64,000 nt of DNA from Paenalicyclobacillus ferrooxydans (GCF_001399675.1 NZ_LJCO01000008.1:62001-126000); one strand, 5' to 3'; shown: positions 37,195 to 45,760, numbered from the stretch's first letter. The notes: generated by a model not told the origin, from the letters alone. Program-made: numbers and translations.

Positions 37195-39711
37195 ATGTCA
37201 ACTACCGTTCCTACCAACACAGTGTTCGCAGGGCACACATCATCATTCCCCAGTGGGCCTCCGGGGTGGAACAGCCCAGACCCATCAGCGTATGCGTGGA
37301 CACTACCTGACACGTCACATTGGTACAACGTTGCGCAAAACATCTCCCAAGGTGTGTTTTCGTTCGTTGCGAACACACTCTTGGAACTGATCGCGTGGAT
37401 TTTGCACATTGCGATCTACGTTTGCTCTTACTTCTCCGATCCGTCGAACATTACGGACAAGGCGGTTAAAGCGACAGCGGGCATTTTCCGAAATGCTTAT
37501 CAAGACATTTTTGTGAAGTTTTTGCCAGTGCTGATCATGTTTTTTGTCGCGTATTTAGCGTGGAAGTACGTGGTGGCGCATCACGCAAAAATGATACAAG
37601 GAATTGCCAGTGTGCTACTTGCAACCGGGCTTATCGCATTCTTCTGTTTCGACTTTGGGCCTGCGTTTGACACCGTTGACTCCTTTGGGCAGTTGGTAAC
37701 GAATACTGCTGCTTCGGCAGTCGCGTCTACCGCTGGAACGAATGTTGGATCGGAATACGACACACTGTGGCAGAACTACGTTTTGTTCCCGTGGGAATAT
37801 GGTCAGTTTGGTGGATTCTCGGGAACCTATTCAGATTTCAACGTGAGTAGTGCTGTCTGTAGCGATCCTAGTGTGAGTTGCTCTTTCACAAATGATGCAG
37901 GGCAAAAAGTGAGCATATCGGGTGGTAACTGGGTCAACTTGTTCTTAGCAAACACATCTTCGGGCGCAAGAACATCTCTCGAAAATGCCCTGACACAAGC
38001 TGCCCAAGACGGTCACAGTCCATTCACGGGTGCGTCTTTATCTGCCCAAGATGTAACCAACGCAAACCCATACGGGATGATTCCGTTTTTGGTCATCGAA
38101 TTGCTCTTAATTCTCGTCCCTGTGTTTTTCTTGATTTACGTCGGGTTCCAGTTATTCGTGCGTGAGTTACTGTTCATCGTCACGATCATGATGGGGATAG
38201 TAACCATCCCGATGGCGTTCGTTCCTGAAATTGGATGGCGAATCACGTTTAACTGGTTACGCGAAGCAGTTGGTCATCAAGTGGAACGGCTTGGTAACGC
38301 AATTTACGCGGCGTTGCTGTTCTTGGTCGCATCGCTTATCACTCAGAGTGTTACCCACAGCGAGTTCGGCATGATGGAAGCATTTCTCGTCGATGCGATT
38401 TTGTTCGCGGCGGCTTTGATTTATCGCCAGAAAGTGTTCAGTATCGCAGTCAATCCGCTTTCCGATTCTGTACGCGGAGTAGATCAGCACCAACGCATGA
38501 CAATGGATGAGTATGTTGCACAGCAACAAGAAAGGGAACAGCGCGAAGGTCGGCACGGTTCACAAGGTGCAGGCAGAAGTCACAAGCTCGGCAAGCTGGC
38601 AGAACATTTTGCAGCGTCGGAGCTGCATCACGAGGAACATCATGTCAGTGCGGCATCGACACGGCAGATTGGTGATGCACTGCACGTGCCGAAAGAGGAC
38701 GAACAAAAGCCGGTAGGCCAGTCCAAGCAACCGCACAAGTTCGCACGCCACCTTGCAAACCTTGGACAAGCTGCCAAACAGCGCGTAGAACAACACTTGC
38801 AAGATGCCATGAGTCCCGGTCGCCCACGGACTCCGGAAGAACGCATCCGGGAGCGAGAACAGCGTGTAAGAGGGATTGAAGCCAAGCTACACGGGCACAG
38901 CGTTAAGGCGTTGCGCCGCACTATAACTTCCCTCCCCAAACTTGCGAGTGGTTTCAATAACCCATCCGACGACGATCCACCACCGTCAGCACCACCGGGC
39001 GGCGGGCCAGTGGCAGACAGTGGCGACAAGCTAAGAAAGATGATGGTCACATCGGATGGTAGCGGTTCGCAAGGAGTTATCTTTGACGGCGATGGTAATA
39101 AGATCGCGTATGATCCACCTTCGATTGCACGTCCACGCCGCGACGAAGCTGAAATCAACGCGCCGAGCCTGTCGGAAGGGTTCAACGTGCCACAAGTGCA
39201 AGATGTGAGCAGCCTAACGGAACAGCCAAGCCAACCAATCGGTGGAGCACTGCCAGAAGGAGTGGCCGAAGCCGAGCAAGCCGTTCAGTCTACTCTCGCA
39301 ACTGGTTTCACGCCGGAACCGCAGTCCGAACCCGAACCAGCATCCAACCAGGCCCAGTTGTCGGCTGAGAATCCCGTGTCATACAAGGGCGAGAACGGAG
39401 AGAGTTCTAGGGCATCTACAAGGCCCGTAAAGCCTTTGACTCCCGAAAATGGAACAGTTGGTCAATCACCACCGCAAAACGCGCCAGCACCGCATTCTGT
39501 GGTGGTCAGCCACATGTCAGAGCGTCCACCAACGCCCACACAAACAAGGCCACTCCCTGCGAACGTGACGCGGTTGCAAGATGAGCGCGAACATCGTCAA
39601 GAGGTCGAAGGCAGGCAGCGCGAACAGCGGTCGCAGCGTGTGAGACAAGCGCAAGGGCGGCGAAGAGCGGTCAGAATGAACGAACGTAGTCCACGCCCGC
39701 CGCGTCCGTAA
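37195..39711 (+). CDS. VirB6/TrbL-like membrane protein with long cytoplasmic tail
   Basis: An 838-residue protein. The first 450 residues have at least six hydrophobic segments, spaced as in VirB6/TrbL pore proteins (FVANTLLELIAWILHIAIYV, LIMFFVAYLAWKYVV, MIPFLVIELLLILVPVFFLIYV, LLFIVTIMMGIVTIPMAFV, AIYAALLFLVASLI, FLVDAILFAAALIY). The rest is a hydrophilic, Gln-, Glu-, Arg- and Pro-rich tail ending RERRAVRMNERSPR-like. No VirB4, VirD4 or relaxase was found, so this looks like a remnant or a component of an unknown exporter together with the three exported proteins upstream. Confidence 0.68.
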   Translation: MSTTVPTNTVFAGHTSSFPSGPPGWNSPDPSAYAWTLPDTSHWYNVAQNISQGVFSFVANTLLELIAWILHIAIYVCSYFSDPSNITDKAVKATAGIFRNAYQDIFVKFLPVLIMFFVAYLAWKYVVAHHAKMIQGIASVLLATGLIAFFCFDFGPAFDTVDSFGQLVTNTAASAVASTAGTNVGSEYDTLWQNYVLFPWEYGQFGGFSGTYSDFNVSSAVCSDPSVSCSFTNDAGQKVSISGGNWVNLFLANTSSGARTSLENALTQAAQDGHSPFTGASLSAQDVTNANPYGMIPFLVIELLLILVPVFFLIYVGFQLFVRELLFIVTIMMGIVTIPMAFVPEIGWRITFNWLREAVGHQVERLGNAIYAALLFLVASLITQSVTHSEFGMMEAFLVDAILFAAALIYRQKVFSIAVNPLSDSVRGVDQHQRMTMDEYVAQQQEREQREGRHGSQGAGRSHKLGKLAEHFAASELHHEEHHVSAASTRQIGDALHVPKEDEQKPVGQSKQPHKFARHLANLGQAAKQRVEQHLQDAMSPGRPRTPEERIREREQRVRGIEAKLHGHSVKALRRTITSLPKLASGFNNPSDDDPPPSAPPGGGPVADSGDKLRKMMVTSDGSGSQGVIFDGDGNKIAYDPPSIARPRRDEAEINAPSLSEGFNVPQVQDVSSLTEQPSQPIGGALPEGVAEAEQAVQSTLATGFTPEPQSEPEPASNQAQLSAENPVSYKGENGESSRASTRPVKPLTPENGTVGQSPPQNAPAPHSVVVSHMSERPPTPTQTRPLPANVTRLQDEREHRQEVEGRQREQRSQRVRQAQGRRRAVRMNERSPRPPRP

Positions 39712-39749
39712 ATTGTCGTGCGGGAGCCGGGAAGATGTAAGGATGGTGA

Positions 39750-40154
39750 GTGGTAGTGACAAAAAGACGGATGAGTAAGACTGAAAAATGGATGGTCGCC
39801 CTGACTGAGTTGTCAGGGCGTTACGGTGTGGCTTTGGTTGAGGTTTATGACGGAGCGCGGATTGTGGACGGCAAAAGCGGCAAGGAGCTTGGAAGTTCCC
39901 TTGCTTATGTTTGCGGCCTTTACACGGCACATAAACCGCGTATAGGCAAAACAAAGCAAAGTGAACCCTCACAGAATGCGCGGAATATTCAAGGATTTGT
40001 GCAGGAGCTATGCGAACTTTCAAACGCCCTTGAAGTGCGACTTGAGTTGAGGTCAAGTCCGATGGTGTTGATAGATACTACGACAATGCAACCCGTGGGA
40101 CGGTTACAGAAATCTGCGGAAGGATATACCGTTGTGGAACCGCAACCAGCGTAA
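39750..40154 (+). CDS. Small protein of unknown function
   Basis: A 134-residue soluble protein, MSKTEKWMVALTELSGRYGVALVEVYDGARIVDGKSG..., with a basic N terminus and a mixed alpha/beta middle. Not recognised. Starts with GTG 39750 (or GTG 39756) behind AGGATGGTGAG, 38 bp after the VirB6-like stop, so cotranscribed with it. Confidence 0.55.
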   Translation: MVVTKRRMSKTEKWMVALTELSGRYGVALVEVYDGARIVDGKSGKELGSSLAYVCGLYTAHKPRIGKTKQSEPSQNARNIQGFVQELCELSNALEVRLELRSSPMVLIDTTTMQPVGRLQKSAEGYTVVEPQPA

Positions 40155-40244
40155 CAACACGTGCCGATCTCAGTTGTCCGGGGTCGGCTTTACGCATAGC
40201 AAAAAAATGTCATACTGTTTCGGAAAGCGTGGAGGCGATGAAGC

Positions 40245-40724
40245 ATGGATAAAATCGTGTTCACCCGAGCGTATCCGCTCTTTGGTGACTACGCGCCGCG
40301 AAACTCGCTTGATCAGTCGATGTATGTACTATTGGAATTGCCGGACGGTCAATGGTTGGCCTATCTAGGGTGCGACTTCGTTGGGCCATCACCGTTACAG
40401 GAAGTCTGGGCGGAGGTGTTGGTTGAGCTTGAACGGGTTTCACCGCTCCTTTATCGAGCAGCGGGTCAGTGGCCGTCAGAGCCGATTATCTTCCCGGACG
40501 ATGCCATCGACATGCTGTGGCAGGATTCGGACGGCCAGATTATGTGCTTGTGTGAGTACGATGGCATGTACATGATCGCAGGGATGGAGTTTCCAACACG
40601 CGAAGAAGCCGTTGGGTTTGCGGTTGCTCATCTCTTGCCAGAAGAGATTTTTGCGGTCAGTGAAGTACTTGCCGATGAGTATCCGCAAGTTGCAAGTGCG
40701 CTGATTGACCCTTGGCACGATTAG
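40245..40724 (+). CDS. Unknown 159-residue protein
   Basis: An acidic soluble protein, MDKIVFTRAYPLFGDYAPRNSLDQSMYVLLELPDG..., rich in aromatic and acidic residues, with no family motif. GTGGAGG precedes the ATG by 8 bp. It follows a copy of the GTCATAC motif (40209), about 21 bp before the ribosome site. Confidence 0.55.
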   Translation: MDKIVFTRAYPLFGDYAPRNSLDQSMYVLLELPDGQWLAYLGCDFVGPSPLQEVWAEVLVELERVSPLLYRAAGQWPSEPIIFPDDAIDMLWQDSDGQIMCLCEYDGMYMIAGMEFPTREEAVGFAVAHLLPEEIFAVSEVLADEYPQVASALIDPWHD

Positions 40725-41051
40725 TTTACATTGCGTTGATCTCGCATGATGGGGATCGGCGCACTATTTTGCCTGTATAGGGTCATTTTGACCCCACATA
40801 ATGGGTATTCCGGAATGTTATCCAAATTGAGCTTTATAACATCGCTGGATTCAGCCTCATTTTCGTCTCTATGCCGTTTTTCTTACGAAGTCGATAGATT
40901 GGTCGTCCAGTCATGTTGAGGGGCATATACGGGCGATTAGGGGCTAAAGTTGTTTTCGACTTTAGTACATAGGGGTATTTTTCCTCCATAATGCCACCTT
41001 TCTAACACTGCCATACACGCTCTGAATCGGTGAAGGGAGAGTGATGGCAGC
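40725..41051. other. 327-bp region with a possible small minus-strand gene
   Basis: The region has little plus-strand coding potential. It contains the minus-strand 51-codon ORF listed separately and a hairpin GGGGTCAAAATGACCC near 40780. No promoter was placed. Confidence 0.4.
40834..40989 (-). CDS. Possible 51-residue basic protein
   Basis: A minus-strand ORF of 52 codons with GAAAGGTGG 9 bp before its ATG. The product is basic (MEEKYPYVLKSKTTLAPNRP, then RPIYRLRKKNGIETKMRLNPAML). It looks like a small nucleic-acid-binding or toxin-type protein by charge only. It opposes its neighbours, and only composition and ribosome site support it. Confidence 0.35.
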   Translation of the reverse strand: MEEKYPYVLKSKTTLAPNRPYMPLNMTGRPIYRLRKKNGIETKMRLNPAML

Positions 41052-41315
41052 ATGATAGCCAAGCTCAGTTCACCGATTTATCTCCGTTATGAACCAAAAT
41101 CGGCAAACGGAAAACCAATCGTATATGAAGTCACAACGGTTGATGGCCTCGATGAAGTTGCAAGGGTCGTTAATCAGCAAACGGGCCAAGTCCACTTTAT
41201 CGACCAGCAAGAGTTTTTGCACTGCGAGGACGCAGAGCGGATCACCGATGACTGTACTGGCATTGTCGGCGCAGTATATGCCCCGGACAGCGTGTTTTAC
41301 GTCTTCGTCGGATAG
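41052..41315 (+). CDS. Unknown 87-residue protein
   Basis: A small soluble acidic protein (YEVTTVDGLDEVARVVNQQTG, EDAERITDDCTG). GGGAGAG precedes ATG 41052 by about 10 bp. Not recognised. It is followed by a strong terminator at 41327-41375. Confidence 0.55.
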   Translation: MIAKLSSPIYLRYEPKSANGKPIVYEVTTVDGLDEVARVVNQQTGQVHFIDQQEFLHCEDAERITDDCTGIVGAVYAPDSVFYVFVG

Positions 41316-41326
41316 CACTTGAAAGC

Positions 41327-41375
41327 TCAAAAACAGCCTCAACCCTTATGGCACAAGGGTTGAGGCTGTTTTTGT
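41327..41375 (+). terminator. Terminator
   Basis: AAAAACAGCCTCAACCCTT and AAGGGTTGAGGCTGTTTTTG form a near-perfect stem with loop ATGGCAC. Works on either strand. Confidence 0.9.
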
Positions 41376-41464
41376 TTTCCTACTACGGGAAACCGCACCC
41401 GCTTGCCTTACTCTCCCACGGCCACTCATTCTACGGCCTCTAAACGCTTGAAAGAGAGATTTGA

Positions 41465-41542
41465 CATGCAGATCAGTATAAGTGTCGCGAACCTGCTTCA
41501 AGACGCAAGAGAAGCCGAATATGAGCGTCTGGTGACTTGTTA
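41465..41542 (+). CDS. Possible 25-residue ORF
   Basis: ATG 41465 after GAAAGAGAGA; the peptide is MQISISVANLLQDAREAEYERL plus VTC. It resembles the first residues of AlbA/AAA-type helicase proteins of plasmids and may be a remnant. No further match. Confidence 0.25.
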
Positions 41543-41686
41543 GGAGGCGAAGCATAGATCGTCGCGTATCGGCTATCGGAGTGAATAGCGCACGTAATAT
41601 AGACTTTTCAACATGCGATGATCTTTGCATTTTGGTGTTGTGAATTTCCAATTCGTGATTTTCCGTAGCCTCTTGACACTTGTTAT

Positions 41687-42190
41687 GGTCACAAAAGGGG
41701 CGTTTTTGTGTAGGTTTGGGTCACAAAAGGGGCGATCATGGTCACAGAAACGCGATTCTTGGTCACAAATGAGGCGTAGGGTGTCACGTAGATTTGGAAA
41801 TGGTAATTGCTAAAATCCTTGTTGCAGTAGGATATATATATAATATTGATGGAAAATATCTATAATCTTATATAGTATGTGACCACCTTTTTGCAATAGT
41901 GTCTATGATCATGCGGGGGATTTTTTTCTTGTTCCATTCCTGTCTTCCATATCCCTTTCCATTTCCATTTCGGATGACTCACTGATCTTAATATAAGCAG
42001 AATGTTTATACACACCCCCCGAAAAAGTTGGTCACTGAAGGCCGAAAAACCACGGTTTTTTCCAGTAAAACGACGAGGCATTCTACTCGCTCAATAAATC
42101 ATTGGCAAATCTGCAAGACACAACGTCTCGTTTACGTGACCAAAGGCGATGGATTTTTGCCCGAAAACGGGTACTTTTGTGACACGCTGA
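41687..42190. repeat. GGTCAC iteron-like cluster with AT-rich region, second origin-like site
   Basis: GGTCACAAAAGGGGCG at 41687 and 41719, GGTCACAGAAACGCG at 41740 and GGTCACAAATGAGGCG at 41761 are direct repeats spaced 32, 21 and 21 bp, that is near-integral helical turns. More GGTCAC cores lie at 42026 (direct) and as GTGACC at 41879 and 42137. Between them 41828-41880 is almost pure A and T (GGATATATATATAATATTG and so on). This combination of iterons and an unwinding-type AT stretch resembles theta-replicon origins. It is followed by a HTH regulator gene. Confidence 0.7.
41815..41880. other. AT-rich stretch within the iteron region
   Basis: About 50 bp with only a few G or C, including a run of TATATATATAATATT. 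Fits a DNA unwinding element beside the GGTCAC iterons. Confidence 0.5.
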
Positions 42191-42553
42191 GTCATGTTTT
42201 ATGACCGTAATCAGATGATAGAAAGAGGTCAAAATGACTTCTATATAACTTTTTGGTTCATCAGTTTCAAATATGTTGCTATTCGTGTTCCTAAAAAGGA
42301 ATGTACAATTTCCAGCGTGTGTTATATTTTTATTCACATTTCGCTTGTATAACAAAAATAATAATTACTGAAATGACATATAAACATTATATTTAAGTTC
42401 GTTTTTTTGTATATGCTTTTGTTGTAAGAACTATTATGTAATTTATGTATTGACCGTCCCAAAGCCAAGAGTTAAAATATAGTTATCACATATGGCTTGT
42501 TTACAAATTTATATGAACTTAAAAGTAATTTCGACTCAGGAGGCATGTTGAAC
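42190..42553. other. AT-rich upstream region of the HTH gene
   Basis: The region is AT-rich with TTTTTTTGTATATGC and TTATGTAATTTATG-type tracts. No ORF or motif was identified; probably promoter and regulatory sequence of the following HTH gene. Confidence 0.4.
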
Positions 42554-43126
42554 ATGGCAATGACTGTCCAGCAGTATGTCCAAGGTTTGCTTGATGAACA
42601 CGGCGTAAAAGCTAATGCCGTTGCAGCAAAGGCAGAGATGAGTGCCAGCTACTTTTACCGTGTGTTGGGCAGCGACGAAAATATCTCGCCTAAGTTCCTA
42701 CGTAAAATTGCGCCGCATGTACCGGGAGCGAGTGTTCACCGCATGATGGTGTTGGCCGGGTATTTGCCAGACGACGAAGGTGGTGAGAACGAGTCTCTGG
42801 AGGATTTGCGAGTGCGGGTCTACGATCTAAAGGATAAGTTGGAAGCTGCGCTCGAAAAGTATGTTGGATTATTGGGGGTCAGCGAGGAACCAGACTTTCT
42901 CGAAGCTACGGCTCCCAAAAAGGCACTTGAGCTTCTACTTAGAAGCGTTGAAACAGGAAAGGCTTTCAGGCAATTTGGGTTCGTAGAGCGGGAAGCATCA
43001 AAGGAACTCGTACGGGCTATAGCTTGGCTCAAAGAAGGACAGGGTAAACTTTTCAAACCGCTTGTTGAAGAATTGACTGGCGTGAAGGAAAGTGATGAAC
43101 AAATGAAAACCCCACCAACGGCGTGA
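42554..43126 (+). CDS. HTH regulator, lambda-repressor type
   Basis: About 190 residues. Residues 1-60 form an XRE-type helix-turn-helix (VQQYVQGLLDEHGVKANAVAAKAEMSASYFYRVLGSDENISPKFLRKIA), the rest is a helical dimerisation region with a C-terminal tail. I start at ATG 42554, 10 bp after CAGGAGG. It sits next to the iteron-like cluster, so it may regulate replication or the element's maintenance. Not assigned to a named family. Confidence 0.72.
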   Translation: MAMTVQQYVQGLLDEHGVKANAVAAKAEMSASYFYRVLGSDENISPKFLRKIAPHVPGASVHRMMVLAGYLPDDEGGENESLEDLRVRVYDLKDKLEAALEKYVGLLGVSEEPDFLEATAPKKALELLLRSVETGKAFRQFGFVEREASKELVRAIAWLKEGQGKLFKPLVEELTGVKESDEQMKTPPTA

Positions 43127-43145
43127 CACTGTGGCGGGGTTTGTC
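43103..43145 (+). terminator. Terminator after the HTH gene
   Basis: AAAACCCCACC and GGCGGGGTTT pair around AACGGCGTGACACTGT. The stop codon of the HTH gene lies inside the hairpin. Confidence 0.75.
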
Positions 43146-43286
43146 TACTGCATGAATAAATCAAAGAGTCATAATGACCCTATAATGGAAGTAAATTGTA
43201 ATTTATTAAAAACAGTGATATAGTTACTAGCGGAACGCCCCACGGAGCGGCGTTACAAGACTGGGATGAATGGGGAGACGGGACGG

Positions 43287-43553
43287 ATGGAACGAAACGT
43301 AGCGATTTTGACGGATGACATCTGCGACGAGATTATCAGTGGAGTGTACGATTCGCAGGAATACCAAGCGGCTAGCAGTTACTTGGAATCGGAAATTATA
43401 AAACTTCTCGGCGAAGATGAGTTAAAATGGGCAAAACACAACGATGCTTATATGATGCTTGAAAATAGCGTAGTGCGTAAAGCCGTTGAGATCGGCTACG
43501 CCCTTGGCAAGGCAGACAAGCAGTCAATAGAGGTTGTTGCCACTGCTCTGTAA
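43287..43553 (+). CDS. Unknown 88-residue protein
   Basis: A small helical acidic protein, ERNVAILTDDICDEIISGVYDSQEYQAASSYLESEI..., with no recognised family. ATG 43287 is preferred (GGGGAGA 8 bp upstream); ATG 43266 is in frame. Strong terminator right after (43563-43607). Confidence 0.5.
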   Translation: MERNVAILTDDICDEIISGVYDSQEYQAASSYLESEIIKLLGEDELKWAKHNDAYMMLENSVVRKAVEIGYALGKADKQSIEVVATAL

Positions 43554-43562
43554 TTTGCAATA

Positions 43563-43607
43563 CAAAACCCCGCACGTGGTTCGGTGAGCCGTGTGCGGGG
43601 TTTTTAT
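43563..43607 (+). terminator. Terminator
   Basis: AAAACCCCGCAC(G) and (C)GTGTGCGGGGTTTTT pair around TGGTTCGGTGAGC. Also works on the minus strand. Confidence 0.9.
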
Positions 43608-43623
43608 GTCATCACTAAACGAA

Positions 43624-43650
43624 AAAAGAGCCGATGGCAGTCGGCTCTCT
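43624..43650 (-). terminator. Terminator of the minus-strand gene
   Basis: On the minus strand GAGCCGAC-TGCC-ATCGGCTC-TTTTTTC forms a stem with T-run just after the stop of the 43697-43939 gene. Confidence 0.75.
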
Positions 43651-43696
43651 CTTGTACACCAAGGAGGCAAATCCTTAATGCTATCAACAAAAAACA

Positions 43697-43939
43697 TTAT
43701 ATCATAGTGTAGGCATATGTGTACTGCATCGGCGGCGAAGCAGCCCAAAGCGGTTCTGTGGCAGGGGTAAGCTGATACCATTCCTCGTCGTCCAGTGTAA
43801 CTGGCTCCACATGATAGTCCATTACTCCATTACATGCCAAAAACGCGGCTGTACTCGGGAGTTCGTAGCGACGGACGAGAACAGCTTGTGTCACGCTATG
43901 TGCAAATAGTGTTAGTTGTGTAATGAGGTTGCCGTCCAC
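43697..43939 (-). CDS. Unknown 80-residue protein
   Basis: MDGNLITQLTLFAHSVTQAVLV..., an 80-residue protein with acidic C terminus (DDEEWYQLTPATEPLWAASPP) starting from GTG. Preceded by AAGAAGGAAG 14-18 bp upstream, a long spacing. Its own terminator supports transcription. Not recognised. Confidence 0.45.
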   Translation of the reverse strand: MDGNLITQLTLFAHSVTQAVLVRRYELPSTAAFLACNGVMDYHVEPVTLDDEEWYQLTPATEPLWAASPPMQYTYAYTMI

Positions 43940-43968
43940 AATGTGTCACACTTCCTTCTTGAAAATTA

Positions 43969-44002
43969 GAAAGACCGCCAGAACGATTCTGACGGCCTTT
44001 CG
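43969..44002 (-). terminator. Terminator after the HU gene
   Basis: GAAAGGCCGTCAGAAtc and TTCTGGCGGTCTTTC pair on the minus strand, just after the HU stop. Confidence 0.8.
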
Positions 44003-44008
44003 TATTGA

Positions 44009-44284
44009 TCAGTTCAGGCACGACTTGATTTCGCTGCTTGGTACAAAACGTACAGTGCGATATGCCTTTGCCTGCATCACTTCGCCCGTATGAGGATGGC
44101 GGCAACGTCGGGCGGCATGGTCGCTGATGGCAAAGCTGCCAAAACCCCTGATGGACACCTTGTCTCCGTGTGTGACCGCGTTGGTTACTGCGTCCTGCAA
44201 GGATGTGAGCATTTTTGCAGCAACTCCTTTCGAAACCCCCGAACCTACTGCGATGGACTTGATCAACTCTGTTTTATTCATCAT
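44009..44284 (-). CDS. HU-family DNA-binding protein
   Basis: A 91-residue HU/IHF-type protein: MMNKTELIKSIAVGSGVSKGVAAKMLTSLQDAVTNAVTHGDKVSIRGFGSFAISDHAARRCRHPHTGEVMQ, with the DNA-contacting arm GFGSF and the R-rich loop in place. It is an element-borne copy; chromosomal HU should lie elsewhere. ATG 44284 or 44281 after GGGAGGA. A GTCATACC motif lies 25 bp before the site. HU often helps recombinase complexes, so a role in excision is possible. Confidence 0.88.
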   Translation of the reverse strand: MMNKTELIKSIAVGSGVSKGVAAKMLTSLQDAVTNAVTHGDKVSIRGFGSFAISDHAARRCRHPHTGEVMQAKAYRTVRFVPSSEIKSCLN

Positions 44285-44345
44285 GTCATTCCTCCCCTTC
44301 TTCATCCATCCAGAGAAGGTATGACAAAACGCGGGTGGTGGGGCG

Positions 44346-44912
44346 TTACAGATTAAGCGTCAAATACACGCGATCCATCTCATCCTGCGATGCTCCAATG
44401 TACCGCAAAGTATGAGAGGGGCTGCTATGGTTCAGGAGTTGCATAATCAACGCTAAGTCCTTGCCGTCGCGGTAAGCATGGTAGCCAAACGTCTTTCGCA
44501 TTGTGTGGGTTCCGATCTTGTCCTTGATGCCGACTGCTCTGGCTGCACCGTTAAGTATTTCCCATGCCCGCGCCCTTTTTAACGCGCCGCCTTTTCGACT
44601 CGCGAATAGCGGTTCATCGTCGGTTGCATCAGGGCGAGTTGCGAGGAATTCCGCTATCGCCTTCGTAACACTGACACCAACTGCAAAACTTTTGCGTTTG
44701 CCAGTCTTTTGCTCTGTGACGACCATGCGCTCCCTAATGCGACCTCTCGAATCGGTCACGTCACCGACTGTCAGGTTCAACAGGTCGGATACTCTCAAAC
44801 CACTGTTGATGCCGAGAACAAACAACGCATGATCTCGCAAGCTGGTTCCACGCAGGTACTTTTTCATGGCTTCAAGTTGTTTCCGATCTCGGATCGGTTC
44901 GACAAATTCCAT
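44346..44912 (-). CDS. Minimal tyrosine recombinase, XerC-like
   Basis: About 188 residues, essentially only the catalytic domain. R of INSGLRVSDLLNL, H-x-x-R in IGTHTMRKTFGYH, the H of MQLLNHSSPSHTL and the catalytic Tyr in LRYIGASQDEMDR are all present, so it should be active. The usual N-terminal DNA-binding domain is missing. I start at ATG 44912 behind GAAGGGAGCGATGAG; the longer frame begins at 44954 upstream. Such short recombinases act as resolvases of plasmid dimers or phage-like integrases. The real integration site enzymes here are the serine recombinases, so this one may resolve circular forms. Confidence 0.83.
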   Translation of the reverse strand: MEFVEPIRDRKQLEAMKKYLRGTSLRDHALFVLGINSGLRVSDLLNLTVGDVTDSRGRIRERMVVTEQKTGKRKSFAVGVSVTKAIAEFLATRPDATDDEPLFASRKGGALKRARAWEILNGAARAVGIKDKIGTHTMRKTFGYHAYRDGKDLALIMQLLNHSSPSHTLRYIGASQDEMDRVYLTLNL

Positions 44913-45247
44913 GACCTCATCGCTCCCTTCATAAAGAGCCATAAGGTATGACAAAGAGGCATTTTGTTTGGTTCACGGTTGACCAACTACAACCGTCCGT
45001 CTCTCAAACGCCTTAAAACCCACACCCTGTGCGACTCTCAGCCTGATTCGGTGAGCAAACACAAAATCCATTGTGTCTGGTCGATTGACATGGCTAATTC
45101 GTTTAAATGCGAAATATTTAGCCTCACGCACAGGACAAGCATCCATTCGGTTTACAGTGGTGAGCCATACGATGCGATTACGTGCTTGGCCAGCACGTCA
45201 AAGAAGTGTCTCGCGAACACTAAACCAGTTGAAAGGGATGTTTGTGG
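44913..45247. other. Intergenic region with GTGAACC-N17-GTCATAC and no clear gene
   Basis: On the minus strand GTGAACC and GTCATAC are 17 bp apart at 44946-44977, the best promoter-like copy of the shared motif. The rest (44980-45247) shows no gene. Confidence 0.45.
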
Positions 45248-45676
45248 ATGAGTTCTGCACCTCCGAGTGGATACAGTTGGACGAATCAGCGTACCATTTC
45301 AAATGGTGACCAAGGCGGAGACGTACTCGGTGCCCAATCAGTCTTGCACTTCATGGGATTTCTAACGGGAACTGTTTCGGTAATTGACGGTGCATTCGGG
45401 CCGAACACAGAGTCCGCAGTGAAGGCGTATCAATCTGCGTATGGATTGTCCGTTGATGGCATTGTTGGCCCGAATACTTGGAGCAGCCTTCAACAATGGC
45501 TTGCGCAAGACGGTACTTCATCGCCGTACTACGAGTACAACGTAAATTATGAGTCAGGATCGTCACATTGGTTTGCGTACCAAACCAGCACAGGGTACTG
45601 GTGTGTGAAGTATCCTTCTGAGGGTGATGCTTACTACTGGATGGAAAATGGGTTCTATCAAAACATCCTGTTTTAA
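45248..45676 (+). CDS. Peptidoglycan-binding-domain protein
   Basis: A 142-residue protein with a PG-binding domain (GGDVLGAQSVLHFMGFLTG...DGAFGPNTESAVKAYQSAYGLSVDGIVGPNTWSSLQQWL, about residues 24-90), then a beta-rich C-terminal region. Such domains are in spore cortex-lytic enzymes and phage endolysins. No signal peptide and no catalytic domain were seen. ATG 45248 after AAAGGGATG. Followed by a strong terminator. Confidence 0.78.
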   Translation: MSSAPPSGYSWTNQRTISNGDQGGDVLGAQSVLHFMGFLTGTVSVIDGAFGPNTESAVKAYQSAYGLSVDGIVGPNTWSSLQQWLAQDGTSSPYYEYNVNYESGSSHWFAYQTSTGYWCVKYPSEGDAYYWMENGFYQNILF

Positions 45677-45701
45677 GCCCCGCAACAACAAGTTCTATTT
45701 G

Positions 45702-45740
45702 GCAAACCCCGACACGTCAGTTGACTGTCGGGGTTTGCTA
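45702..45740 (+). terminator. Terminator
   Basis: GCAAACCCCGACA and TGTCGGGGTTTGC pair around CGTCAGTTGAC. Confidence 0.85.
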
Positions 45741-45760
45741 TTCGATCAAAATTGAACAAG

